64,000 nt of DNA from positions 682,001 to 746,000 of the forward strand of contig NC_061066.1 of assembly GCF_021917145.1 (NCBI RefSeq), given 5' to 3'. The stretch is from Hypomesus transpacificus (lineage: Eukaryota > Chordata > Actinopteri > Osmeriformes > Osmeridae). The notes beneath the pieces were generated by a model that ran no database searches, was not told the DNA's origin, and saw nothing but the letters and a program-made list of their open reading frames with translations. Below, in pieces: positions 13,826 through 24,871 of the stretch; position 1 is the stretch's first letter; each line of letters opens with the position of its first letter. A program made the translations under genes and the position numbers.

Positions 13826-13968
13826 GGCGGGGCAAAACCCATCCTATCTACGTCACAGCCACCTATCTACGTCAGATCACAGACGGTTTATATAACCTGC
13901 ATTCTGTTACTCAGCTGGTACAATGCAAAGACAAAGTAATTAACACATAAAACACTCAGAGACTGCAG
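13826..13968 (+). promoter_or_regulatory. Candidate orphan promoter with short first exon
   Basis: Ordered core-promoter motifs are present: a GC box GGCGGGGC (13826-13833), two identical CRE-like CTACGTCA motifs (13848-13855 and 13867-13874), then a TATA box TATATAA (13889-13895). A start site would be expected near 13918-13925. The transcript would run ~45-50 nt to a consensus splice donor, CTGCAG|GTAAGG (cut after 13968). The short exon has only a 6-codon ORF, so it would be a non-coding leader or an lncRNA exon. No plus-strand coding gene is recognised downstream before llph. Motifs are seen directly; promoter function is inferred. Confidence 0.5.
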
Positions 13969-16900
13969 GTAAGGCTGTTCGGATATCTGCAATTGATTTA
14001 GCTAGTTGTTGCTGTTGTTGCTAAATTAAGTAAATTCGAGGGGGCAGAGCTTCAGCTCCTTCAGGCGACACGCCCCCCTAGTCTCAAGCAGAAAAGACAT
14101 CTGATTTTCTCACAATTTCAAAGCCTAATTTCACATACTTGAATGTGTTTTTTTTCATTTGAATGGGTAGTTTACAACACATTCTTTTGTGGTGTGATGA
14201 ACTTAAAACTTTCAGTTCTGCTTTACAGCATCTTTAAGAGAAATTATTAACGCTTTAGACAACACAGGACAAAATCTGAAAACATGCAGAATAATAATCT
14301 GAAAACAAACAGAATAATAATATGAAACATTCATTGCACAAATCAACATGGAGAGAAAGAATCTGACAAAAGCCTGGGAACTATCAAAGGCCACATGTCA
14401 AAACAGGAACGTACAGAGTCTTTGCAACGACATGCACAGACAGAGGCCCTCAGTCAAGCCATTTCTGTCACCTGAGAAGGTCTATCTCTCCGGGACTGGG
14501 TTCATCAGTCCCGGATCCCCAGCCTGATAAGCGCTCTGAGATAAGGTGGCGGCTGAGGGGTAACGACAGCCCTGGAAGACAGGGTGGGACGTTGGATCAT
14601 GTCCCCATGGTGATGACTATAAAGTCTGATCACATTTCCTGGGAGACCAAAGAAGCACCACTGTGGCCAACAGTCTTGGCACGCTAGCCAAACTAAATCT
14701 GAACCACACTCCACCTTCAGTCTTAAGTTATGGCCAGAGCTTACTATATCCTCTTTCCTAGAAGACGCAGCAGATGTGCTCTTTATTACACCCCAGCCGC
14801 CAAGATTCCTCGGGAGTAGAACTGACCAAGAGGAGAAGTTTACTTCCTGATCATCCAAACTGCCTCTTTCTCTCAAGAGTAGATATTTTATGAAGTAAGT
14901 AGGGGAAAGCTGAACTCCGTCTCCCAGCAACATGACAGTCCATTCTAGCAGAGGAAATACAGCCGCTGAACTCAGGTCTGGGAATATCCCATTTTAGACA
15001 AAGGTTCTTGTGAGGAACCTTGTGAGTACTGGTATGAACACGAGCCATGGGTCACCATCTTGAAAGCAGAGGTGAAAGGTCATAGGCCACCAATCATAGT
15101 AAATCACAAGGTTGCCTTAGTACATCACCAGATGGTTGTAACACCTGACTGCACAGCAGATTAAGGTAAGGTTAACCAGATAATTTAAGTGTAAAAGATA
15201 CAGGATGCATGTATTAAACTGCATGTGTCTAATTGATATTCACTTAAAGACATGATTCAGTTCAACTAATCAGTAAATAATCTTTGGGAGGCCAGTATAA
15301 AATGCCTGCTGATAGTTTACAGTGCCCTGCATTCCATTATTCGATTTACCAATAGCATGATGAATAGGAAAAATCTAAGTCATGCATCAGACATTTGCCT
15401 TCACTTCTTGTTTGCTATTAACAACCAGGCTTCACCATGGTCACCAGCCTACAAACTTAACATGAACACTGAAAAATCATTTCCTTTCTGAAAACCCATT
15501 ACGTAACCACAGAGCAGCCATATGAGCTTTTCTGCCACCCCTGAGATCATGCAAGATGGGTTAACTGAGATTAAAGTAGATCACAAGCAGTTGTGACTGG
15601 GCTTGTGAATGGATGTTAGAGCTTCTTTCCTTTTCCTAATCTCATAATTGTGCGAATGAGCATTTACCTTTAAATCAAACAGGCTAGTGAAAAAGCCCTG
15701 GACTGAAAAAAGGGGAAATTATAAAAGTACAGGACGGAATAGTTTTTCTCTATGCTTATGAATTTGCGTTTCATACCGATAATGCTTCAAAGTCTTTCAG
15801 ACTATTTAAATAAACTGCAAACCTTAAATCAAAATGGTCTTTGATAGAGCCATATGCGAGCTGGCCTACAACAGTTCAGTAGGATAAACGATGGCTTAAA
15901 AGACCATGTCAACCACATCAAACCTCTCTTTTCACTATGTCTTTGTGGGTGGAAGACTGGGAGGACGACTGCAGCAGACTGACAGTATATTGCAACTAGT
16001 ACTGCAGTCATTGGAAAGGGAGGTGGAATACTGGCAGGGTGAGGAAATGTCACAAAGATTCATTCCCCGAAGAGCATTGATCTAAGCTCCTCAATACCTC
16101 CATACTTAAAGAGGAAAATATAAAAGACAAAAGAGCCATTCTAGAACAGGCCAAATCCTGCTTCATCCAAGAATAATCACAGTCACATAAACTCACCTAG
16201 AAACTGGTAAACACACATCAACAAAACCCCAAAAGCATTAGTGAACCTCTAACTTCCACCAAAAAACCCTCAAGGACCACTTAACAGCTGCCACAGAGGA
16301 ACATCTGTAAAATGTCATTTACTGTAACAATGCCAGCTACTATGAGCCAAGAAGAGCCACCACGTTGTCACTTGGTACAATGTCGATCCTTACTCTTAGT
16401 TTGACAAATTGTCTAGCTGTCGTGGCACAATGACTTAGCAAGCAAAATATCATTTTCAACTTACTGTTATACTGTTTCTAGAAATTAGCTTGTGTCAACC
16501 TAGTAAATATACCAATACTTCAATCAATACAATTGTCTCCTGACTAAACTGCCAGGTATGTTTTCCACAGACTTGCATTATAGTCCATAAGGTGACTAGT
16601 GTAATCACACACAAGGTCTCTAGTTAATCACAGTACAAAGGCCAGACAACAGGCTGCGGCCTCAACAATAGAGCTGTAGACACCAGACATGTGCGCTGCA
16701 TGCATGAATGGAAAAGAATATGTCCCTTTAGTGGAGCAGAGCTTTAAACAGCCCCTGGAGCTGTTCCCCATCTCTGAGCCATGCAGTGAGTTTCAGATGT
16801 GTGAGAGTCAGGTGTGCCTTGACAGGTGTTTCTTTCAGTGAAACCTATGGCACATGCTGGCCATCACTCGATCACACAATATTCATTGCACGGCATCTGG

Positions 16901-18351
16901 TTGGTGTTGGTCTCATTGTATTGAGGTTTTAATAATTAATTTGATTCATTTCAATGGAAAAAGTATTTATTTTAAAGGTGGAGTATTGTAAGGGAATGTC
17001 AGTTGACACTTTGTTGACACTGAGTTGCAGGAAAATGTTACAAATATTTTAAAAATTTTAACCATTAGCCCTTAAAAGTCCATAAAGATATATGTACCAA
17101 GTGCAAACGTAAGGATTTTTTCCTCAATCAGAGAAAGAAAACTAAGCTATTTTCACTCAGAAACAATAATGCTGAGTTTTCTTAGAACAAGAGAGGTGAA
17201 CTAATCCCTACGCTATTTCTGATTGGCTGGAGAGCCTCAAGCCTGCAGTGACACAACCGTTAACAAGATGCAGACTGTACAGCACACACATACACAGCCC
17301 CGCTCCCGTCTAGCTGTGGGTGGGACAGGCCCCTACATTGAAGGCTGTGCTTGTGTTAAACGGTACAGGGATGACTAAGCATGGGGCCCACTGCCTGTGG
17401 CACTGTACAGACTTGTTCCATTCTGTCAGAGCCAAGCCAGCACACAGGCACCATTTCACATGCTCTTCAGTCTCCTGGCTGAGGTAGTGGGAACAGTCTG
17501 GTTTAACTATGGGAGAGACTTTCCCAGACAGCCTAACCAAGCACCCATACTGTAGCTGTAAATACCGGAACATTGGGGGTTAAAAGTGGAATGCTTAGTC
17601 CTTCACCTTGAGGTGTCATGTTATTATTGTGTTTGTGTGTTGATGGAATGAAAAATAGGAACGCCAATTACATAAACACGTCAGATTCTTAGCATGACAT
17701 TGCAAACCAGATATACAGTATTTTAGTTCTAATACGAAGCAAGCTGATCTGAATCTTAAACTGCAACCATCCCTATGGTGCTGCAAAGTAGAACACAGTC
17801 TCAGCTGCCAGGAATGTTTTTTTATTGCTTTAAAGAGTGACTGAAACCAAAAAAAGAGCACCTCAACCCAAAGATGTGCCCAACGTTAAAATACAATGAG
17901 TCACACATTTCCAATTATAACATTCAGATATCTATCTCCAAAATTACCTATTGCACCCCACACATTAAATATTTTAACTCAGGAGTGTCTTAGAACGGTG
18001 TCAATATGTGGTGTCAGAAATGACAGAGCAACTCTTTGTTTTAAAAGTCTTTGTGTCCACCTAGTGGTACATTTGAAACTGTTCCGCACTCTAAAATTGC
18101 TTGGCCATAACTCTGTATGTTACCAGTTATCTCCCCTGTACAACAATAAAATCATAACATTGTGGTACATATATTCAAATATTACATAATTTTCTCTGAT
18201 TTGAGTGAGTTAAAACACATTAGCATAATACATTTAAAAAGATACCATTACATGATAACCAAAATTAAATTAGTGTACTAACTAGAGGACGGCCATCTGA
18301 AAGGCCTTTTACATTGGGCCCGTTTTCTAAAGTCACAGGGTTTCTATGCCA
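13969..18351. other. Non-coding interval, ending in the usp18 3'UTR
   Basis: No supported coding exon was found. An uninterrupted 142-codon minus-strand frame at 14505-14933 has no family resemblance. The right end should hold the usp18 3'UTR, since the stop codon is at 18354-18352. The minus-strand AATAAA at 17826-17821 is a possible polyadenylation signal for it. Confidence 0.55.
17821..17826 (-). terminator. Possible usp18 polyadenylation signal
   Basis: AATAAA on the minus strand, about 530 nt past the usp18 stop codon. The assignment rests on position alone. Confidence 0.35.
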
Positions 18352-20466
18352 TCAAACCGCCATTCCTGTGTCTCTCCTGTACAGCAGCATGTATGCAGTC
18401 CTCTCTCTGTAGACAACATTATGCATAGGTCAACTACGAATTTCCTAAAATAAATATATCTTTGACTTCACTAAGTGAAGTTAATTATTTGATCCATCCA
18501 TGTTGATACATTACCTGCCACCACCTCCATAAGAGCTCTGCACATCACTCCAACTGACCTATGAATGAATGAATATACTTCACACAATATGCCTCTCATC
18601 ATCAGTCCTATAACAAAACATTCTGTTGTGCTTACTAGTTAATATTAGGTTTTATCATCAGAGTTTACCTTCCGAACAGAGCTGTCATCTGCATAGTACC
18701 AGCTCTGGTCCCCCTTATGATGAACATAGGCAGTGTAGTGCCCAAACATGGCACTACCAATATGCACGATGACAGCACACAAACTGTACTTGCTGCCATT
18801 CTGTAAGAACCAATACATGAGAACATGAAAAGGTTTATAACTCTTCTTTCCCAATGTAGAGGGATAATCAGTGACTTTCATTTGTATATCAAAACATATT
18901 CTAGTCATACCGTGACATATTTTTGTGACAGTGTCTCTTCATTCACAATCTCCAAAAAATCAAAAGTTTCAGGGAAAGTGACTTTGCACTGCAACTTCAT
19001 GGTATAGTCACGACGACTGCGGAATCTCTTCAGGTGCAGGCACAAAACAGGGGGCAATGACATGAGCTTGAAACCCTGGATTACAAAGTAGAAGATTACT
19101 TATCTGAACATGGAATTCACACAATGCTATATTTTTATAGATAGTAAAAAATAATAAGATAACTAGATTCCTGCAGCACATAGGAATTTAGTGAGCTTGC
19201 CCGTGTAGCGCGTGTCTTCATTCCGCACCGTTCACAGTAGCACTTCTCACTATCTCTTAGTACCTCAGGTTCAAAGAAAGACTTAATGCAATCTTCCTAG
19301 AAGAGTAAAAACATCACAGAGGCTGTGAAAAACAGAAAAATGAAATGCGTAGCCATGACTGCTCACTTGAAGGCTTAAAACGAAGTTAAGGCACAACTCA
19401 CCAAAGAGTTGTGGTCTTCTTTGATGTGTAGTGGGAGGCTGAGAAGGAAGCTGGTATAGGACTGGATGTATTTGCATTCTTTACAGTGCAGGACTGTCTC
19501 TAGTGTAACGTTGTACAGGGAGTGGATCGCCTGCACCTGGGGGAGGCATGATATAGGATTCCAGCTCACATAGGATCAGGATATATTCAGTTGGAAATTA
19601 AGATTTAGAACCACCACATAGGAAAAACATTCAGAATTAAGGTAAGTTTTCTGTCACATGATAAAGACAAACCAAGGTGTCGTCGTCCATCTGTTCTTGT
19701 AAGAAGTTCAGAATAAAGAGGAATACCTCATCCGCATCATGCTGCACGTAAACTGCAGAACACATCCACAACACAATGTTTGGGCCTGGCAATAACCTAC
19801 TCAACATTGGTGAAATCAATCCAAATAGTAGGCTATTGACATAATTTCACATAATCATGGACAGTATCATACGGCGAATGTAATTGTTGTCCAGACAGTT
19901 CAGGAAGTCATGATGGGAGACTGGTTGTGAGTGGTCACTCTGCATGGCTTTGAACACTTCTTTGAGCTGCAGGGGTACATTGCGGTTCTTATTTTCAACA
20001 TGAAGTGGATTCCACCTTTAAAAAAGACATTATTATAACGTGGTTTACAGCAGTAGCCGAGACAACAGACAAACCATCTCCAGCCAAACCACGTTAAACA
20101 CAACACACTGGTCTGGTGATACATTTATGAGTTTTAGAAACTATTTGGGTAACCTTGCTTACTTGTCAAGTATGTCTACCAGTTCCCAGGTGGCACAGAA
20201 ACTCTGCAGCAATGCATTTACACAGCAGGACAAACCATAGTTCACGAACCCTCGTATGCCTAGTCATCAAATCACATCATTATTTTTGAACATACGTCTG
20301 TCTTCAGCCGCATTGATTCAAGCAACGTAATTGTTCAAATTGGCAGGTGATACGTGTCGTATGTTAGGCCTATTGCTCATGTTGCATTCCTACCTTGTGT
20401 TCTGTAAATCAGATGTGATTCAAGAGAAAACGACCGATGGAACCTTGATAGACCACTGCCTGCCAT
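18352..20466 (-). CDS. usp18: Ubl carboxyl-terminal hydrolase 18 (ISG15 isopeptidase)
   Basis: Interferon-induced deISGylase of the USP family; in mammals it also restrains type I interferon receptor signalling. Ten exons join in frame to 339 aa: 20466-20394, 20259-20163, 20015-19873, 19752-19673, 19536-19402, 19296-19201, 19075-18911, 18800-18669, 18558-18515, 18406-18352. The Cys box VNYGLSCCVNALLQ places the catalytic Cys at 36. The His box VHIGSAMFGHYTAYV gives His 284, and YYADDSS supplies the acidic residue near 302. CxxC pairs at 149/152 and 197/200 form the USP zinc ribbon. Exon 9 VSWSDVQ and exon 10 TAYMLLY match the human VSWEDIQ and TAYLLVY stretches. Intron 6 uses a GC donor (CGG|GCAAGC) and intron 4 a weak GTTTGT. 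It lies in tandem behind pex26, as human USP18 lies near PEX26. Confidence 0.95.
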
Positions 20467-20622
20467 AGTATTTAATAAACGGGATCACAATCTGTGAATT
20501 CTAATACACAGCGCCGTGGCAGAAAAGTATGTAAACCGATACTCATGGACGTTGCATATCCTTTAAACCCCGAGCGACACCCCACGTAGGACTAGTACGC
20601 ACAGAGAACAGTAGGGCACTTA

Positions 20623-20635
20623 AGTTTCGCTTTCT
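20623..20635 (-). promoter_or_regulatory. usp18: Interferon-stimulated response element of usp18
   Basis: The minus strand reads AGAAAGCGAAACT, a perfect GAAANNGAAACT ISRE, about 160 bp upstream of the usp18 start codon and in its transcription direction. A GAAAC core on the plus strand about 30 bp further upstream (near 20664) could be a second, weaker IRF contact. ISREs in USP18 promoters are established in mammals; function here is inferred. Confidence 0.75.
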
Positions 20636-21227
20636 ATTCTCCATTTAGCGTCACCTCCTAGACGAAACTTTTGGCAGTAGGCCTACCAGCAATCAACTGA
20701 AAACAGCCGTTGAACGAGGGTGTAACTTTATTACATAATATCGCCGATTAGACGCAAAAGTTTCTCATCCCTATTTTATTTTTTCAACAATGGAATAAAA
20801 GGCGTTTCTGAGGACTAGGCCTACATCATTAAATTAGGTCACAAATCATGAAACATTAAACACAGGTCGTCGACAGTCTCTTACTGTAATAATTGATAAC
20901 CCTGCCTCGTTATCAATTAATTTGTTTACAGCTACACAAACTTATGCTCCATGATCTTCATAACAAAGACTGGTATTGCATAGCCTATGGTGCAAAAGTA
21001 AGGTAGGCTAAATGTAATGTAGGCTACATGTATAAATAAATAAACCATAACAATCTATTTGTTGTCATACATATTTTTAGTTTCATTCACCAGCTTTTAC
21101 GGATTTCTTTAAATTCTGGTGGATATATCCTTTCAGAAATAAGCTCCCATTGATTTTAAGCATAAATGCAATCAATTCACTATTTCTTGTCAGTTTTTGC
21201 AGGATATCCCAGTGCAAGTTCAGTATT

Positions 21228-23001
21228 TTAAAGTTGTTTGCTCTGTGCACGTGTCCGGTAGTAAGGAGCAAACGTGACATTCCACATGTGCTTCAGTATT
21301 TGCAACAGCTTTGAAATCCAAGGAAAAGATGACTGCAGAGCTGTGGAGAAATCACAATGAGAAAAGTATTTTGGCAAAGTTGTTTACTGAGTGAATCAAA
21401 TGAAGTATTATAACAGAGGTTGATATGAGTCCGTTGTGTATTTTATTTTCGTATATACTTGTATAAGCACAAACGCATCAAAAAACACTAACTTGTTACC
21501 TGGATCTATCTTGACAAAAAGCATGTAGAGAAGGATGAAAGCCAGACAGAGTCTTCGTAGAGGGATTGACCCAACAGTAGCCTCGGACAGCCTTCTACAC
21601 AGAAACCGCAGCATGGCTTTAAGCTTCTGAACCACAGACCCTGTCCCCCGCAAAAACCATAGACTGTTTTACTGCCGGCATTATACAATTTACAACAACA
21701 ACACATGAGGGTCAGTGTTGATCCTTAATCTTATTAAGTATAAATAAAATGTGAGCTTGCACCTTGAGGCGTAGCAAGTCTTGCTGTCACATCTGGGCTA
21801 GAGCCACAATGAGGGCCAGGGGGTTGTGCAGGACTTTGATTCTTTTTATCTTCCACAATCTCCAGCGCCGTTTGTTTCTGGTCGTCTGTGAAGGCATCAC
21901 TACCCACCTCTCCCAGGATCATATCCCGAGCCTCTTCCAGGAGGCCCAGGGGCGTAAGGACATGCAGCAGGTACAGCTCTGCTACTGTCCTGAATCCAGT
22001 TTGACTTCGGTTGGCTGGGCAGTGGAGCCAACTTCTACCTGCCTCTTGGACCATGGCTTGTTCACCCACTTTGGTGTAAAGGAGAATGCTTGAAAAAATA
22101 AAGATAATTATGTTAACATAACTATATCTGGTTACTTAAGATTCAAAACAGAACAAAGGTACACCAAACATTAGAAGTATTTCTTGGTTAATCGGCTCCT
22201 TACCACATCTGCATTATTTTGGCAGGCATTTTCTCAGGGCACTCGTATTGCTGGATTATCCATTGCAGTACCCCACGCCACTGATTAAGTTCAGCCAAAG
22301 CTTGTATACCCAAAATGCAGAGTGCTGCCTTAAACTCTGCATACCTAGAACCAAAGTGGGTGTCAGTAAGGGCTACTTTACTTGTACCGGTGTCCTTCGA
22401 TTTTTTGCAACCTATCAGAACGTGAAAACAGGAAGTATTGTGTTTGCGCTAAGCAAGATTAAGGTTTGCCCAAAGTAGCAACATCTTACAGGGTTGGAGA
22501 AATGGCAACACATCGGCAAAGTCAATTTAACAAAATGTGAAATCATTTAAAACGTTTAAGTCACATTAATTAGACAACCTAACGTTTGCCATCTGTCGGT
22601 ACCACTTACCTGCAGTCCTCATGCTCATCATCTGTAAGACTCTCCAAACCTCTCTCACATGTGTCAAGTGCATTACGGAAATCTCTGAGAACCATCAACT
22701 GTTCTGAAGCTAAATCCAATAGGCTGTGTGTCCGTACTATATTTGCATTTAGCGCGGGGCTATGGTGTTCAGATCCAAAGCAACGAGTATTGACAAGTGA
22801 GGTAGAGTTGCTCATCATTTCTTCTTCTTCTTTGTTGCTTAAACTGTACAATGAAGGTTGAAAACTGTATGCTCCGTCAGATGTATTAGCTAATTCACTT
22901 TGCAGCAAACCTAAACCCAAGTTCTCAAGAATGACATGGTGGGCAAAAGCTTTTAAGGAATGGAACCAAGCTTGAGAGGTGTCTGGTTTGTTTACAATCA
23001 T
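21228..23001 (-). CDS. pex26: Peroxisome assembly protein 26
   Basis: Tail-anchored peroxisomal membrane protein that docks the PEX1-PEX6 AAA ATPases for recycling of import receptors. Five exons join in frame to 370 aa: 23001-22610, 22344-22204, 22088-21763, 21640-21500, 21340-21228. The conserved N-terminal helix reads VLRDFRNALDTCERGLESL (human VHLDFRAALETCERAWQSL). Exon 2 has LCILGIQALAELNQW, and exon 3 has AELYLLHVLTPLGLLEEA. A hydrophobic anchor, RRLCLAFILLYMLFVKID (about 315-332), is followed by a short basic tail. The fish protein is about 65 residues longer than the 305-aa human form, mostly at the N-terminus; the true start could be a later Met. It is divergent from llph and in tandem with usp18 (about 760 bp from its stop to the usp18 ATG). 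Confidence 0.93.
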
Positions 23002-23510
23002 CGGGTTCCCTCTACAGTTTACCCTGTAACCAATAATGTGTGGAAATCTTCAAGGACAGACGAACCAACCAATCAGGTGAGTTGTTACTCCTATACGGAT
23101 ATCAGACACGTGTGCTTCCTTACGCATAGGGAGACATCGAGCAGAAACCTCACTACCAACAATTGTAAGTGAATAACCTTTTTACATTAGATTAGATACA
23201 TAGGTATATAAGTAAATTCGTGGTTCGAAGAGCTAGTCATATTTATGTGGGCAAAAGTCTTGCTAATATCGAAAGTACACGAGCTAACTATATTAGCTAA
23301 AATAAGCTAAAGTCAATGCTCAACCAGTTTCAACTAGATAGCTAGCTAGCAAGGGCACATTTCCACAAGATTTGTATGCTGTTTTATTATTCCAATCGAC
23401 TTTATTGCATACAATGGTGCGGTGGGTTTAACCAGATTGTAACATTATCACGCACATGAATATAGTCCGAATAAAAATTACGTGGTTAATAATGTCTTTC
23501 AGAATCTACA
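23002..23510. promoter_or_regulatory. Shared pex26/llph promoter and llph leader intron
   Basis: The two start codons are 509 bp apart on opposite strands, so the promoters must be shared or adjacent. A donor AACAATT|GTAAGTG (cut after 23164) and an acceptor CTTTCAG (23496-23502) frame a leader intron of llph, leaving a non-coding exon 1 ending at 23164 and 8 nt of leader before the ATG. No TATA box is seen, as expected for two housekeeping genes. The exact start sites are not visible. Confidence 0.6.
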
Positions 23511-24049
23511 ATGGCCAAAAGTTTGAGAAGCAAATGGAAGAGGAAGATGCGTGCAGAGAAACGGAAAAAGAATGCTCCAAAAGAACTTGCCAGACTGAAG
23601 CAAGCGTTGGCGCATGATGGGAAAGGCGAGATCTCCATGGATGATATGCAAGAGATTGTCACAGTGGTGCCAATAGAGAAGATAAAGGAAAAGAAAGTTG
23701 ACGCTGTTATGGATGGGGATGATGGTGATGGTGACTGACTTAAAGTTCAAACATATAAACAGCATTCCCAAAAGACTTATCTGGTTGTCAAACCTGGGAT
23801 TATGTTTTGCCTGTGTGTATATGAACCTGGCACCCTCCCCAACGAAAGTATTCATAAGTTTGACTCTTGCTTTTTATCCTTTTAGATGGAAAGATGGACT
23901 TGGACAGCAAGCGCAACAAGAAAACATTGCTGGATGAGCATGGACAGTACCCCACGTGGATGAGCCAACGGCAGGCCAAGAAACTGAAGGGCAAACGGGT
24001 TGGCAAGAAAACAGGAAAGGCCAAGAAGCAGAAAGGCATGGCTTGGTAA
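23511..24049 (+). CDS. llph: LLP homolog, nucleolar ribosome-biogenesis factor
   Basis: Small, very basic nucleolar protein of the learning-associated protein (LLP/C12orf31) family, associated with pre-60S ribosome assembly. Coding exons are 23511-23730 and 23886-24049, giving 127 aa (human 129). The start [20 protein letters not shown] is essentially identical to human. The second exon carries [20 protein letters not shown] and ends in KGMAW (human KGLAW). The donor is taken as GATG|GTGACT. Because the exon end is a GATGGT repeat, an alternative cut 6 nt earlier (GATG|GTGATG) would also keep frame and drop two acidic residues. The plus-strand polyadenylation signal is at 24375. Confidence 0.95.
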
Positions 24050-24374
24050 ACTCGAAAAGCCAAAGGACTATTCTTTGGACCTAACCTGTTCAACACAACA
24101 CCCAGATCCTGGGAATGCATGTGTCATGATTTCGAACACATTTTCCGTATAACCCGTGGCCTTGAACTCTTGCGAATTGTTGAAATTCGGGAGTTAAAGG
24201 CACTGTAGCTTATTGACTGCCACTCATCTTATGTTCTGTTCATCTGTTTATGTTGTGGCAATGTGTGAGATGGTTGTTAGTCAGCTATGTCCTGACCATT
24301 GTTACTAGGTGTACCTGTAACCTTAAGGAAATTCTCATCTTGATTGCAGCATATTTATGGAGATAATCAACTTT

Positions 24375-24380
24375 AATAAA
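24375..24380 (+). terminator. llph: llph polyadenylation signal
   Basis: AATAAA in the context CTTTAATAAAATGCC, about 325 nt after the llph stop codon. llph and hcls1 converge here, with only about 200 bp between their predicted 3' ends. Confidence 0.7.
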
Positions 24381-24579
24381 ATGCCATTGTATCTTCAATG
24401 GATTTAAAGAAAAATGAAAACATTGCTACATTAATTATGGTTGCTGGTTATACCTTTAGCCTAAAAGGTAGCTCTGTTCAAGTAATTTGATCCTTGACGC
24501 ACTAATGGCAATGTCAGTGGCATGTACTTTTAGTTGTAGAATCCAATGACAATTCTTTTTTTTGGGGGGGGGGGGGCAG

Positions 24580-24585
24580 TTTATT
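24580..24585 (-). terminator. hcls1: hcls1 polyadenylation signal
   Basis: AATAAA on the minus strand about 285 nt past the hcls1 stop. A 13-base G run on the plus strand (24564-24576) lies immediately beyond it. The assignment is by position. Confidence 0.55.
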
Positions 24586-24871
24586 CATAATATTTGGCAG
24601 ATTCGTGGCACAAATGTGCCTATTAAATATAGAACACTTGTCAATATTGAAATGTAATCTGTGTATAGAATTTCAGTTTAAAATACAATAACTTTGAACA
24701 AGACAACATATTTGAATGCCTTGCCTATTCAATACAGTATATTTGCACTTAACCGTTGAGCATGCTGGCTTCATGAAAGTAGCACGTGCTATGAAATCCT
24801 TCCTGTGTGATGGAAGGTTCACGGAAGCCCTAAATGGTACCAATGAGTTTGAGCCTGGCAACACGGTGAGC

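Noticed and set aside
14505-14933. 142-codon minus-strand open frame
   Set aside because: No domain, no splice or promoter context, and composition like surrounding intergenic DNA; most likely chance.
19201-19260. Reading usp18 exon 6 as ending at GAG|GTACTA (19263)
   Set aside because: It would remove the CYCERC half of the zinc ribbon, which continues in frame and aligns with human CFCENC.
21083-21280. 65-codon minus-strand frame as the pex26 last exon
   Set aside because: The frame that continues pex26 correctly (SSFPWISKLLQ, ending in a stop at 21230-21228) uses a different phase and aligns with the human C-terminus.
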